Source of the DNA: an uncultured Collinsella sp.
GTDB taxonomy: Bacteria > Actinomycetota > Coriobacteriia > Coriobacteriales > Coriobacteriaceae
Assembly: GCA_958352845.1 (NCBI GenBank)
Contig: CATWQC010000022.1
Coordinates: 1 to 31,388, forward strand
Reading direction: 5' to 3'
Length of the DNA stretch: 31,388 nt
The translations under genes were made by a program, and so were the position numbers. Of the stretch, positions 7,779-14,742 are shown in pieces. The notes below the pieces were generated by a model, which was given only the letters and a program-made list of their open reading frames with translations, was not told the origin of the DNA and made no database searches. Each line of letters opens with the position of its first letter. Positions within the stretch are counted from its first letter, which is position 1.

Positions 7779-7909
7779 AATCTGTAACATCTGGGACCGA
7801 TTTCGCCGAGTTATTGTTACAGATTGAGATTTTCCCTTAAGGGGGATTCGAATGTCTCGATCTGTAACAGATAGACCGGAAAAAGGGTTCTAACTGTTAC
7901 GGATCGAGA
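7779..7909. repeat. two tandem hairpins sharing a TCTGTAACA core
   Basis: First hairpin: AATCTGTAACA (7779-7789) with TGTTACAGATT (7815-7825). Second: TCTCGATCTGTAACAG (7855-7870) with CTGTTACGGATCGAGA (7894-7909), 15 of 16 paired plus one G-T. The same core therefore occurs four times in alternating orientation within 131 nt. No gene is encoded. It could be an RNA structure or a set of protein-binding sites. Confidence 0.65.
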
Positions 7910-7942
7910 CGTTTTGGGACCGCGGCTGAGCCATTGCGGCAA

Positions 7943-7979
7943 AACCACCACAAAGGTGCCTGTCCCCATTGTGGTGGTT
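7943..7979. repeat. palindromic element, copy 2, at the 3' end of the pseudouridine synthase gene
   Basis: Identical to the element at 7653-7689. Its last base is part of the leftward TAA stop (7979-7981) of the RluA-type gene, so the element begins exactly where that gene ends. The hairpin could protect or terminate that transcript. Confidence 0.8.
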
Positions 7980-8638
7980 TAGGGCTCCCAGGGGCAGGGG
8001 GCTTCGATGTGGATGTGCTCGCCGGTTACGGGATGCGTAAAGGACACGCTGTGGGCATGGAGCATCAGGCCGCAGGGACGCGGCGTGCCGTAGAGCTCGT
8101 CGCCCACCAGGGGATGACGCTCGCTCGCCAGATGCACGCGGATCTGGTGTTTGCGGCCGGTGAGCAGCTCGACATCGATATACGAGCGCGTGGGCAGGCC
8201 ACGACGGCTCTTAAGACGCTTGAGCACCTTCACGCGCGTTTGAGACGGCTTGCCACTGGCGCCGACGCGCATCTTGCGGCTGTCGTGACGGTCGCGGGCG
8301 ATGGGCTTGTCGATGAGCTTCTCGTTCCAGTCGATCTTGCCCTCGGCGAGCGCCAGGTAGTGCTTTTCGAAAGCGTGGTCGATGACCATCTGGTCAAAGG
8401 CGGGCTGCGTCTGCTTGTCGAGCGAAAACAGCACCACGCCGGTGGTGTCGCGGTCCAGGCGGTTGAGCGGCTGCATGTCGGTCGCGGCAAAGCCGTCGCC
8501 CATCGCCAGCAGCAGGTCGCTGGCGTAGTCGGTGAGCGTGCGCTCGCCGGTGCCGTCGCCGTGGACGATCATGCCGGCGGGCTTGTCGATGGCCATGAGC
8601 CAGGCGTCGCAGTAGAGGACTTGAGGTTCTTCGTTCAC
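7979..8638 (-). CDS. RluA family pseudouridine synthase
   Basis: A 219-residue enzyme isomerising uridine to pseudouridine in rRNA or tRNA. NRLDRDTTGVVLFS (about 59-72) contains the catalytic Asp62 of the RLD motif. IDKPAGMIVHG (about 17-27) and TGRKHQIRVHLA (about 160-171) are the other conserved family blocks. There is no S4 RNA-binding domain, so it belongs with the short RluA/TruC-like forms. Start is GTG with AAAGG 8-12 nt upstream. It begins 15 nt after the U32 gene, and the two are likely one leftward operon, suggesting linked RNA modification. The target base cannot be told from sequence. Confidence 0.9.
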   Translation of the reverse strand: MNEEPQVLYCDAWLMAIDKPAGMIVHGDGTGERTLTDYASDLLLAMGDGFAATDMQPLNRLDRDTTGVVLFSLDKQTQPAFDQMVIDHAFEKHYLALAEGKIDWNEKLIDKPIARDRHDSRKMRVGASGKPSQTRVKVLKRLKSRRGLPTRSYIDVELLTGRKHQIRVHLASERHPLVGDELYGTPRPCGLMLHAHSVSFTHPVTGEHIHIEAPCPWEP

Positions 8639-8653
8639 GTGTAAGCCTTTCGG

Positions 8654-11146
8654 TTAGCTGATTCCCATAAACATGCAGCCCGAGGTCGCCCCGCGTAGGC
8701 GGGCGGCGGGCTTGCGGCCGGCCTGCGCTGCTTCGACGGCACGACGGACGCGGGCGACGGCACGGCCCACCTCATCCGTCTCGAGCAGCGTTCCGTCCAC
8801 CATGAGGCGACGCACGCCGGCGTCGAGCAGCTGAGGAACCTGCGGCGTGAGGTCGATGGGGTAGGCATCGTACAGGCGAGAGCGGCCGTGGATGTCGGTG
8901 CGGACGGGCATGACCTTTCCGTCGATATTCTTGAGCGAGAGCTTGCGGGCACGCAGGCGGCAGTTGGCACAATCGTGGATGCAGCCGTTGGCCACTTGCA
9001 GGATGCAGTGCTCGCTCGTCATGACGCGCGGGCGGCCAAAGACGGTGATGCCCAGAGCAGCGGGCGCGGCGGCGCCGAGCGAGACAATCTCGTCGAGCGT
9101 GATCTCGGGCGAGAGCCAAAACGCGCCGGCTCCGCGCTCGGCAAGTGCCTCCATGCAAGGCACGTTGTGCACGGGCAGGCAAGAGCGGACCTCCGCCGTG
9201 GCGCCGGCATGCGCGGCTACGGCGAGCTCGGAGATATTGCCGACGGCGACCGTGACTCCAGCATTGATCCAGGGATCGACGCGCTCGTGGTCGACGGCGC
9301 GGCAGACCTCGTCGAGTACGGGCACGAAACTCTGCTCAAATGCATCGGCAGGGGAGAGTCCGGCAGCCTCGAGCGCATCGGTGGTCATATAGATGTGCGC
9401 GGCGCCCTCGGCACGAGCAGCCTCGGCGGCTTCGAGCGTGGTGACGGCGGCGCAGATCTGCGGCTCATCGCGGTAATGCTCGGGTATGGCGTGCGTACAT
9501 TTGTCGAGCCCCGGAATCTCGAGCGTTTTCGCACGCTCCTCGTAAGGTGCCAGAATGGCCTCCTCGAGCGCCTTGCAGGCGGCGGCGCGCACCTTGTGCA
9601 CGGCGGAGAAGCCCATACCGCAGCCCTCCTCGAGCGCCACATCAAAGCTCGCCGCCTCAAAGGGCGAGGAGCCCATGCGGCCCACATGCTCAACCAGGTC
9701 GGATGCCTCGACCGCGCGGGTCTTGGCGGCCTCGACGGTGAAGCCCGTAGCGGTGGCGGTGAGCGCGGGGTTGTCACAGCAGGTGAGTGTGACAGTAAAC
9801 GGCTCGCCCAGGCGCGCCACGACGGACACATCAACAGCTCGGCGGCGCAGCACATCGCGCTTGAGCGCGGCACCGGCGGCGTCGATGGCACGCTGGCTGC
9901 GGATGACGCGCACGCGGCAGCCCTCGGGCATGCTGCGGGGCACGCGGCACTCGATAACATCGCCCGCGGCGGCATCATCGGCGGCAATGGTGGTTAGGAA
10001 CTGGTCGAACTCGTTGTCGTGGCGAAGCTCCAGCAGGTCGCCCTTGCCCACGGGCTCAAACAGCTCAATGCGGGCGATGGCGGCGCGGCGACGGCGGTCG
10101 TCGGGCTTGAGGCCGCGCACATCGCGGTTGGCCGGGCGGCTGCCCAGCACCGTGCCCACGATCTGGCCGCGGTTGTTGGAGCGCTCGTAGCTCATCATCT
10201 CGTCGCCCGAGGTGCCGTCCTGATAGGCGTGCGTAAAGTCGCGGTTGAAGCAGCGCTTGAGCTGGCGCTGGCGGGCGGCTTCCTCGTCCTTGGCAACGGC
10301 GACCCCTGCCAGCATGTCATCAATTTCGTGACGATACACATCAACGATGGAGTACACGTAATCGGGCGCCTTCATGCGGCCCTCGAGCTTGAGCGATGCG
10401 GCGCCGGCGTCATACAGACGGCGAACAAGCTGTGAGGTGTTGGTGTCACGCGGGCATAGAGCGCGCTCGCGACCAGCAGGGGAGAGCGTGCGGCCGTTCT
10501 CGTCGATCAGCTCGTAAGGCAGGCGACAGGGCTGAGCGCACATGCCGCGGTTGGCCGAGCGGCCCGCCATGGCAAAGCTCGAGAGCAGGCACAGGCCCGA
10601 GTAGCAAAAGCAGATGGCGCCGTGGCTAAAGACCTCAAGGTCCACATCGGGCGCGGCGTCGTGGATGGCGGCGATCTCGTCGATGGAGAGCTCGCGCGAG
10701 AGAGTCACGCGGTCGGCGCCCTGCTCGCGGCACCAAAGCGTTCCGCGGTCATCATGGATGTTCGCCTGGGTCGAGATGTGCGTCTCGATGCCGGGCATCG
10801 TGCGCTTGACCTCAAAGAACAGGCCCCAGTCCTGGATGATGAAGGCGTCGGCGCCCAGCGTGGAGCAGCGATGGATGAGTTGCAGCGCATCGCCCATCTC
10901 GGACTGCTTGATGACGATGTTGACCGTGACGTAGACGCGCGACCCGGCTAGATGTGCGGCGCGGCAGGCTTGCTCAAAGGCCTCGTCGGTAAAGTTGGTG
11001 GCCTTGCGGCGGGCGTTGAAGCTGCCCATGCCGCAATAGATGGCGTCTGCCCCAGCGGCGAGTGCGGCAGCAAAGGGCTCAGGCCCTCCGGCGGGCGCCA
11101 AAAGCTCGGGTCTGCGGTTGGTGGTTCGACTGGCGGTTGCGGTCAT
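8654..11146 (-). CDS. U32 family protein (RlhA/TrhP-like RNA hydroxylation factor) with DUF3656-type region
   Basis: An 830-residue protein of the U32 family. The N-terminal PELLAPAGGPEPFAAALAAG (about 13-32) and the family signature EVFSHGAICFCYSGLCLLSS (171-190) are clear. Cys179, Cys186 and Cys203 fit the iron-sulfur ligands of the family, with Cys231 a possible fourth. Characterised bacterial members insert hydroxyl groups into RNA (RlhA on 23S rRNA, TrhP on tRNA), although databases label them peptidases or collagenases. The extra C-terminal half, including CILQVANGCIHDCANCRLRA, makes it longer than E. coli RlhA. The ATG at 11144-11146 is chosen because AAAGGCAGG precedes it; an upstream ATG at 11281 would start inside a palindrome. 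Operon partner: the RluA-type gene. Confidence 0.85.
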   Translation of the reverse strand: MTATASRTTNRRPELLAPAGGPEPFAAALAAGADAIYCGMGSFNARRKATNFTDEAFEQACRAAHLAGSRVYVTVNIVIKQSEMGDALQLIHRCSTLGADAFIIQDWGLFFEVKRTMPGIETHISTQANIHDDRGTLWCREQGADRVTLSRELSIDEIAAIHDAAPDVDLEVFSHGAICFCYSGLCLLSSFAMAGRSANRGMCAQPCRLPYELIDENGRTLSPAGRERALCPRDTNTSQLVRRLYDAGAASLKLEGRMKAPDYVYSIVDVYRHEIDDMLAGVAVAKDEEAARQRQLKRCFNRDFTHAYQDGTSGDEMMSYERSNNRGQIVGTVLGSRPANRDVRGLKPDDRRRRAAIARIELFEPVGKGDLLELRHDNEFDQFLTTIAADDAAAGDVIECRVPRSMPEGCRVRVIRSQRAIDAAGAALKRDVLRRRAVDVSVVARLGEPFTVTLTCCDNPALTATATGFTVEAAKTRAVEASDLVEHVGRMGSSPFEAASFDVALEEGCGMGFSAVHKVRAAACKALEEAILAPYEERAKTLEIPGLDKCTHAIPEHYRDEPQICAAVTTLEAAEAARAEGAAHIYMTTDALEAAGLSPADAFEQSFVPVLDEVCRAVDHERVDPWINAGVTVAVGNISELAVAAHAGATAEVRSCLPVHNVPCMEALAERGAGAFWLSPEITLDEIVSLGAAAPAALGITVFGRPRVMTSEHCILQVANGCIHDCANCRLRARKLSLKNIDGKVMPVRTDIHGRSRLYDAYPIDLTPQVPQLLDAGVRRLMVDGTLLETDEVGRAVARVRRAVEAAQAGRKPAARLRGATSGCMFMGIS

Positions 11147-11252
11147 ATCCTGCCTTTCAAAATGCTCAGATACTCGAAAGTATAGTGGTGCTGTTGCGGC
11201 GGACGAGCCCTGTGGCTCAAGCAGGATAAAGTCTTCAGCAGCCCTTGCAGCA

Positions 11253-11324
11253 AAAATGATCCGTTTCCCTCCGTCCTCCATGGATCACCTGATCCGCTGG
11301 GGACGGAGGGAAACGGATCATTTT
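11253..11324. repeat. inverted repeat with perfect 24-bp arms
   Basis: Arms 11253-11276 and 11301-11324 are exact complements, starting AAAATGATCCGTTTCCCTCC, with a 24-nt centre that includes GGATCACCTGATCC. Outer AAAA/TTTT ends let it work as a two-way terminator between the divergent U32 and ridA genes, an odd place for one. It looks like a REP- or MITE-type insertion. The rest of 11147-11444 holds no gene. Confidence 0.85.
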
Positions 11325-11406
11325 GAGCTTCACCGCCCGGTCGTGCCGTTCAGCGGCTGACAGGCGCCGTTGGGCGATAAAATATTCTCGCAACGTGATA
11401 ATAATC

Positions 11407-11435
11407 TTGCATCGCGCGGAAACCTTGAGTACTAT
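11407..11435 (+). promoter_or_regulatory. ridA: weak candidate promoter for ridA
   Basis: TTGCAT (11407-11412), 17-nt spacer, TACTAT (11430-11435). Spacing is ideal but both boxes match only partly, so this is tentative. It would give a leader of about 85 nt containing the hairpin at 11445-11492. Confidence 0.3.
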
Positions 11436-11444
11436 CCCAAATCA

Positions 11445-11492
11445 AGCGCGGTGTTCAGACCGAACTGTGCCTCCCGGTGTGAACACCGCGCT
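11445..11492 (+). promoter_or_regulatory. hairpin in the ridA leader
   Basis: AGCGCGGTGTTCA (11445-11457) pairs exactly with TGAACACCGCGCT (11480-11492) around a 22-nt loop, 33 nt before the ridA start. No T-tract follows, so it is not a simple terminator. It may stabilise the mRNA or bind a regulator. It matches no riboswitch class that I recognise. Confidence 0.5.
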
Positions 11493-11525
11493 CACGCTCT
11501 CTCAATTGATCGTAAGGAGAAAAAC

Positions 11526-11903
11526 ATGAGCAAGACCGTCGTGTCTTCCGATAACGCACCCGCAGCCATCGGCCCGTATTCCCCCGGCATCCAGACCGGC
11601 AACATGGTGTTCCTGTCCGGTCAGCTGGGCATCGACCCCGCAACCGGCAAGATGCCCGAGGGCGTCGAGGCCCAGGCTAAGCAGTCCCTTGCTAACGTCG
11701 AGGCCCTGCTGAGCGCTGCCGGCGCCACCTTTGCCGATGTCGTCAAGACCACGGTCTACCTGGCCGACATCGCCGACTTCGCTGCCGTGAACGAGATCTA
11801 CGCTTCCAAGTTCGAGGCTCCGTTCCCCGCGCGCAGCGCTTTCCAGGTTGCCGCTCTTCCGGCCGGCGGTCTGGTCGAGATCGAGGTCGTCGCCGCTCTC
11901 TAA
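11526..11903 (+). CDS. ridA: RidA family enamine/imine deaminase
   Basis: A 125-residue cytoplasmic protein that hydrolyses reactive 2-aminoacrylate and related imines made by pyridoxal-phosphate enzymes. The N-terminal AIGPYSPGIQTGNMVFLSGQ, the central VVKTTVYLADIADFAAVNEI and the C-terminal PARSAFQVAALPAGGLVEIE match the YjgF/RidA core. The conserved Arg of PARSAF near residue 105 is the expected substrate-binding residue. Start ATG 11526 has TAAGGAG 6-12 nt upstream; the longer upstream reading frame is not coding. It stands alone between a leader hairpin and a terminator. Confidence 0.93.
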   Translation: MSKTVVSSDNAPAAIGPYSPGIQTGNMVFLSGQLGIDPATGKMPEGVEAQAKQSLANVEALLSAAGATFADVVKTTVYLADIADFAAVNEIYASKFEAPFPARSAFQVAALPAGGLVEIEVVAAL

Positions 11904-11933
11904 GACGTTGGCAACAGCTAAACATGACATGCA

Positions 11934-11967
11934 AAAGGACCCTGCAGTGCGAGCTGCAGGGTCCTTT
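11934..11967 (+). terminator. intrinsic terminator of ridA
   Basis: AAAGGACCCTGCAG (11934-11947) pairs exactly with CTGCAGGGTCCTTT (11954-11967) around a 6-nt loop. It lies 30 nt after the ridA stop. Confidence 0.88.
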
Positions 11968-11999
11968 GTCAAGCGATGGGTCACTTGTGGAGCCACCAA

Positions 12000-12126
12000 G
12001 GGCAGTCTTTTTGGGACGGGGCTATTTTAGCTACCCCAATATGCAGGATTGCTTTTACTTGCGGCTCATCGAAATCGCGGGCAGAGGGAGGGTAGCTAAA
12101 ATAGCCCCGTCCCAAAAAGACTGCCC
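12000..12126. repeat. inverted repeat with perfect 37-bp arms
   Basis: Arms 12000-12036 and 12090-12126 are exact complements, beginning GGGCAGTCTTTTTGGGACGG and ending at TAGCTACCC. The 53-nt centre has no obvious coding or structure. Perfect pairing over 37 bp implies recent arrival or active maintenance. It sits between the ridA terminator and the 3' end of the leftward regulator gene. The arms share the GGGACGG motif with other elements here. Confidence 0.9.
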
Positions 12127-12143
12127 GCGCTCCATTTTGCTCG

Positions 12144-12800
12144 CTAGCCCTCCTTGCGGACTTTTTGCAGGTAGCGGTAGACGCTGGGCTCCGAGATGCC
12201 CAGCGCGGTGGCGGCGCAGGCCACGGCGCCCTTGAGCATGAACACCCCGTTGCCGTTGAGGTGGCGAATGACGTCCACGCGGTCGCTTTGACCAAGCGAT
12301 GCTACATCCAGCCCGCGCGCGCTCAGCAACTCGGCAATGCTGCGGTCGATGAGCTCCTGCGTAGACTCCGAAAGGCTTTCGACCTCGATAGACGCGGGCT
12401 CTGCCTGTCTAGGCGCCGCGTCGAAGCACGCCATGAGCTGCTGCGCCATGGCGTTGATGGAGCGCACGGTCGAGAGGTCGGTGTTGACGCAGAGCATACC
12501 GACAATCTCGTCATTCTCGCGGATAAAGTACGTCGCCGACTCCAACGTCTTGCCACCGGCACCGCGCCCCTCGTAGCCCGTAATAAACGGCAGGTCGCGA
12601 TACTTGGCGTCGTGCATGATCTTGAGTGCCAGGTCGGTGGCGGGACCGCCGACCTTGCGGCCGCTCACGATGCCGTTGCGAATATCGACGATGGCGTGGT
12701 CGGGATCCGAGAAATCGTGCAGCACGATTTCGCTGTTTTTGCCGAGTATCTGCTCCAGGAAATCGACCATCGGCAAAAAGCGACGTACGGTCTCGTTCAC
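12144..12800 (-). CDS. YheO/DauR-like PAS and helix-turn-helix transcriptional regulator
   Basis: A 218-residue regulator. Residues about 8-115 match the YheO-like PAS domain (SEIVLHDFSDPDHAIVDIRN near 22-41, NDEIVGMLCVNTDLS near 93-107). The C-terminal third holds a helix-turn-helix, GAVACAATALGISEPSVYRY near 192-211. Relatives include DauR, a repressor of D-arginine use. GTG 12798-12800 is preferred because AAAGGAG lies 6 nt upstream; the TTG two codons earlier would abut the Shine-Dalgarno. It is divergent from the permease-ssnA-ygfK-xdhD operon across a 351-nt region and probably controls it in response to a purine-related ligand. That link is inference from position. Confidence 0.85.
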   Translation of the reverse strand: MNETVRRFLPMVDFLEQILGKNSEIVLHDFSDPDHAIVDIRNGIVSGRKVGGPATDLALKIMHDAKYRDLPFITGYEGRGAGGKTLESATYFIRENDEIVGMLCVNTDLSTVRSINAMAQQLMACFDAAPRQAEPASIEVESLSESTQELIDRSIAELLSARGLDVASLGQSDRVDVIRHLNGNGVFMLKGAVACAATALGISEPSVYRYLQKVRKEG

Positions 12801-12993
12801 GGGCAACTCCTTTTGGTTCTATCGAAGTGTTCATAACAATTTTTTATCATGGTAACACGCTGCTCATCATCTCGTATATCAGCAGGTACATTGCGTAATA
12901 CAGACGAACGGTAGGAATTTGGCGGTAAACGGTTGACCAAAAGAAAAGTTAGATGTTATTTTGACCAGACACTTTCTTGACCTGCGGAAATGC

Positions 12994-13023
12994 GTTATCT
13001 CAGCTGAAGAATAGTCTGATAAC
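12994..13023. promoter_or_regulatory. candidate operator in the divergent region
   Basis: GTTATC (12994-12999) and GATAAC (13018-13023) form an inverted repeat just upstream of the candidate permease promoter at 13036. It is a possible site for the YheO-like regulator. Elsewhere 12801-12990 is AT-rich, with no gene seen. Confidence 0.3.
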
Positions 13024-13035
13024 AAAAAATTATTA

Positions 13036-13064
13036 TTGAGAATGAGAATCATCTTTAATACGAT
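13036..13064 (+). promoter_or_regulatory. candidate promoter of the purine/molybdenum hydroxylase operon with overlapping Fur-like box
   Basis: TTGAGA (13036-13041), exactly 17 nt, then TACGAT (13059-13064). Bases 13038-13056, GAGAATGAGAATCATCTTT, match 14 of 19 positions of the classical Fur consensus GATAATGATAATCATTATC. The box covers the spacer, the classic position for a repressor. An A/T-rich run (13021-13035) lies upstream. This predicts an 80-nt leader and iron- or metal-dependent repression of an operon rich in iron-sulfur proteins. Confidence 0.55.
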
Positions 13065-13151
13065 ATGCAACGAAGGCACAACCTCAACCCCGCACTGCGT
13101 CACAATAGAGCGTTAGATGCGAAAACAACTATTTCGAGGATTGGTGGTCAA

Positions 13152-14546
13152 ATGACCCAGGAGACGGTTACGAACGGCACTGAAGCCCTGTTCACTCGCG
13201 AAGGCATGCCGCCCGTTAAGGAAATGATCCCGTGTGCCCTTCAGCATGTACTGGCATCGTTTGCCGGCATCATTACACCGGCGGTCATCATGGCCGGTGT
13301 CTACGGCTTTAATAGCCAGCAGAGCACCGACATCATCCAGGTTGCACTCATTCTTTCGGCAATCGACACGGCCCTTCAGGCCTTCGCTCCCTTCCGTCGT
13401 ATCGGCGGCGGCCTGCCCATCGTCATGGGCGTTTCGTTCGCGTTCCTGCCGGCCCTTCAGGCCATGGGCGCCTCGGGCTTTAGCTTTGGCGCGCTGCTGG
13501 GCGGCGAGATCGTCGGCGGCGCCGTTGCGGTCCTCTTTGGTCTGGCCTACAGCAAGATCAAGTGGCTGTTCCCGCCCGTCGTGACCGGTACGGTCATCTT
13601 CTCCATTGGCGTCTCTCTCTATCCCACGGCCGTCAAGTACATGGCCGGCGGTATGGGTACGCCGCTGTGGGGCACCCCGCAGGCCTGGTGCGTTGCTCTT
13701 ATCACCTTCGCCGTGGTCTTTGCGCTCGCCAACTTTGGCAAGGGCACGCTCAAGCTGGGATCTGTGTTCTTTGGCATGATCGTTGGCATGATCGTCTCCA
13801 TCCCCTTTGGCATGATCGACTTCTCCAGCGTCGCCACCGCTCAGGTCTTCGCCCTTCCCAAGCTCATGCCCTACGCGCTCGAGTTTGATCCCGAGGTCTG
13901 CATTACCCTCGCCGTCGTGTTCCCCATGGTTGCCATTCAGGTTATCGGTGACGTCTCTGCTGCTTGCCTTGGTTCCATCGACCGTATGCCCACCGAGCGC
14001 GAGCTCTCCGGCGCTATCGTGTCCCAGGGCCTCACTTCTATGGTCGGCGGCCTGCTGGGCGGTCTTCCCACCAGCGCCCTTGGCCAGAACGTGGGCATCA
14101 TCTGCTCCAACAAGGTCGTCAACAAGTGGGTCTTTGTGATCATCGCGGCCGTCTTTGCCATCGCCGGCCTGTTCCCGCAGCTCTCTGCCGTCCTTTCCGC
14201 CATCCCGCAGCCCGTCATCGGCGGCGCGACCGTCGGCGTCTTTGGCACCATCACCATGAACGGTGTGCGCATGTTCACCCGCGAGGGCCTCACGCAGCGC
14301 ACCACCACCATCGTCGGCACCTCGGTCGTCTTTGGCCTGGGTATTTGGATGGCCAGCGGCTGCCTCGCCGGCGAGGGCATGCCCACCTGGGTGTCCACCG
14401 TCATCGGCTCCAACGCTGTGACCCCCACCGCCATCATGGCCATCGTGCTCAACCTGATCCTTCCGCAGACGCCGGTCGTGGCTCAGCACATCGATGCCGC
14501 CAAGGATGCCGCTGTGGATCTGGTCCTGCCCGAGAGCAAGAAGTAA
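13152..14546 (+). CDS. NCS2 family xanthine/uracil permease
   Basis: A 464-residue polytopic membrane protein for nucleobase uptake, of the UraA/PbuX/XanQ type. LQHVLASFAGIITPAVIMAG (about 31-50) is the family TM1 segment, in which Gln-His sits at the substrate site. Residues about 228-247 and QVIGDVSAACLGSIDR (about 263-278) follow the NCS2 pattern. GGLPTSALGQNVGIICSNKV (about 302-321) carries the conserved NQ-type signature region. The ATG at 13152 is chosen over an earlier in-frame ATG at 13065 that lies on the expected transcription start. The gene is first in the operon with ssnA, ygfK and xdhD, so a purine such as xanthine, hypoxanthine or urate is a likelier substrate than uracil. Confidence 0.9.
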   Translation: MTQETVTNGTEALFTREGMPPVKEMIPCALQHVLASFAGIITPAVIMAGVYGFNSQQSTDIIQVALILSAIDTALQAFAPFRRIGGGLPIVMGVSFAFLPALQAMGASGFSFGALLGGEIVGGAVAVLFGLAYSKIKWLFPPVVTGTVIFSIGVSLYPTAVKYMAGGMGTPLWGTPQAWCVALITFAVVFALANFGKGTLKLGSVFFGMIVGMIVSIPFGMIDFSSVATAQVFALPKLMPYALEFDPEVCITLAVVFPMVAIQVIGDVSAACLGSIDRMPTERELSGAIVSQGLTSMVGGLLGGLPTSALGQNVGIICSNKVVNKWVFVIIAAVFAIAGLFPQLSAVLSAIPQPVIGGATVGVFGTITMNGVRMFTREGLTQRTTTIVGTSVVFGLGIWMASGCLAGEGMPTWVSTVIGSNAVTPTAIMAIVLNLILPQTPVVAQHIDAAKDAAVDLVLPESKK

Positions 14547-14562
14547 CCAATTCGGTGCTATT

Positions 14563-14594
14563 CGCCGGCGGACGCATCGCCTCGTCCGCCGGCG
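14563..14594 (+). repeat. intercistronic GC-rich hairpin
   Basis: CGCCGGCGGACG (14563-14574) pairs exactly with CGTCCGCCGGCG (14583-14594), with no T-tract. A smaller hairpin CAGAGG/CCTCTG (14701-14706 and 14719-14724) precedes the ssnA ribosome site. They probably tune message stability or stoichiometry within the operon rather than end it. Confidence 0.6.
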
Positions 14595-14742
14595 CCATGC
14601 GGCGCCAAGCCGCACTTCAAAGGGCTTGTCCCTTTGGTGAAGCGTTGACGGGAGAGGGCCCGTTTCCGGTGTAGGCCGGCGCTTCGCACTTCCGCCATGT
14701 CAGAGGTGTCAAACCCCGCCTCTGATGTTGAAGGGAGCATTT

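Noticed and set aside
11147..11281. Longer N-terminus of the U32 protein starting at 11281
   Set aside because: The extra 45 residues come partly from the inverted repeat at 11253-11324, while ATG 11144-11146 has a clear Shine-Dalgarno and the family's usual N-terminus follows.
13065..13151. Longer N-terminus of the permease starting at 13065
   Set aside because: The added residues are not membrane-like, no ribosome site precedes that ATG, and it overlaps the candidate promoter start point.
13113..14615. 500-residue leftward reading frame
   Set aside because: Antisense to the permease gene; His/Asp/Gly-rich shadow composition with no domain.
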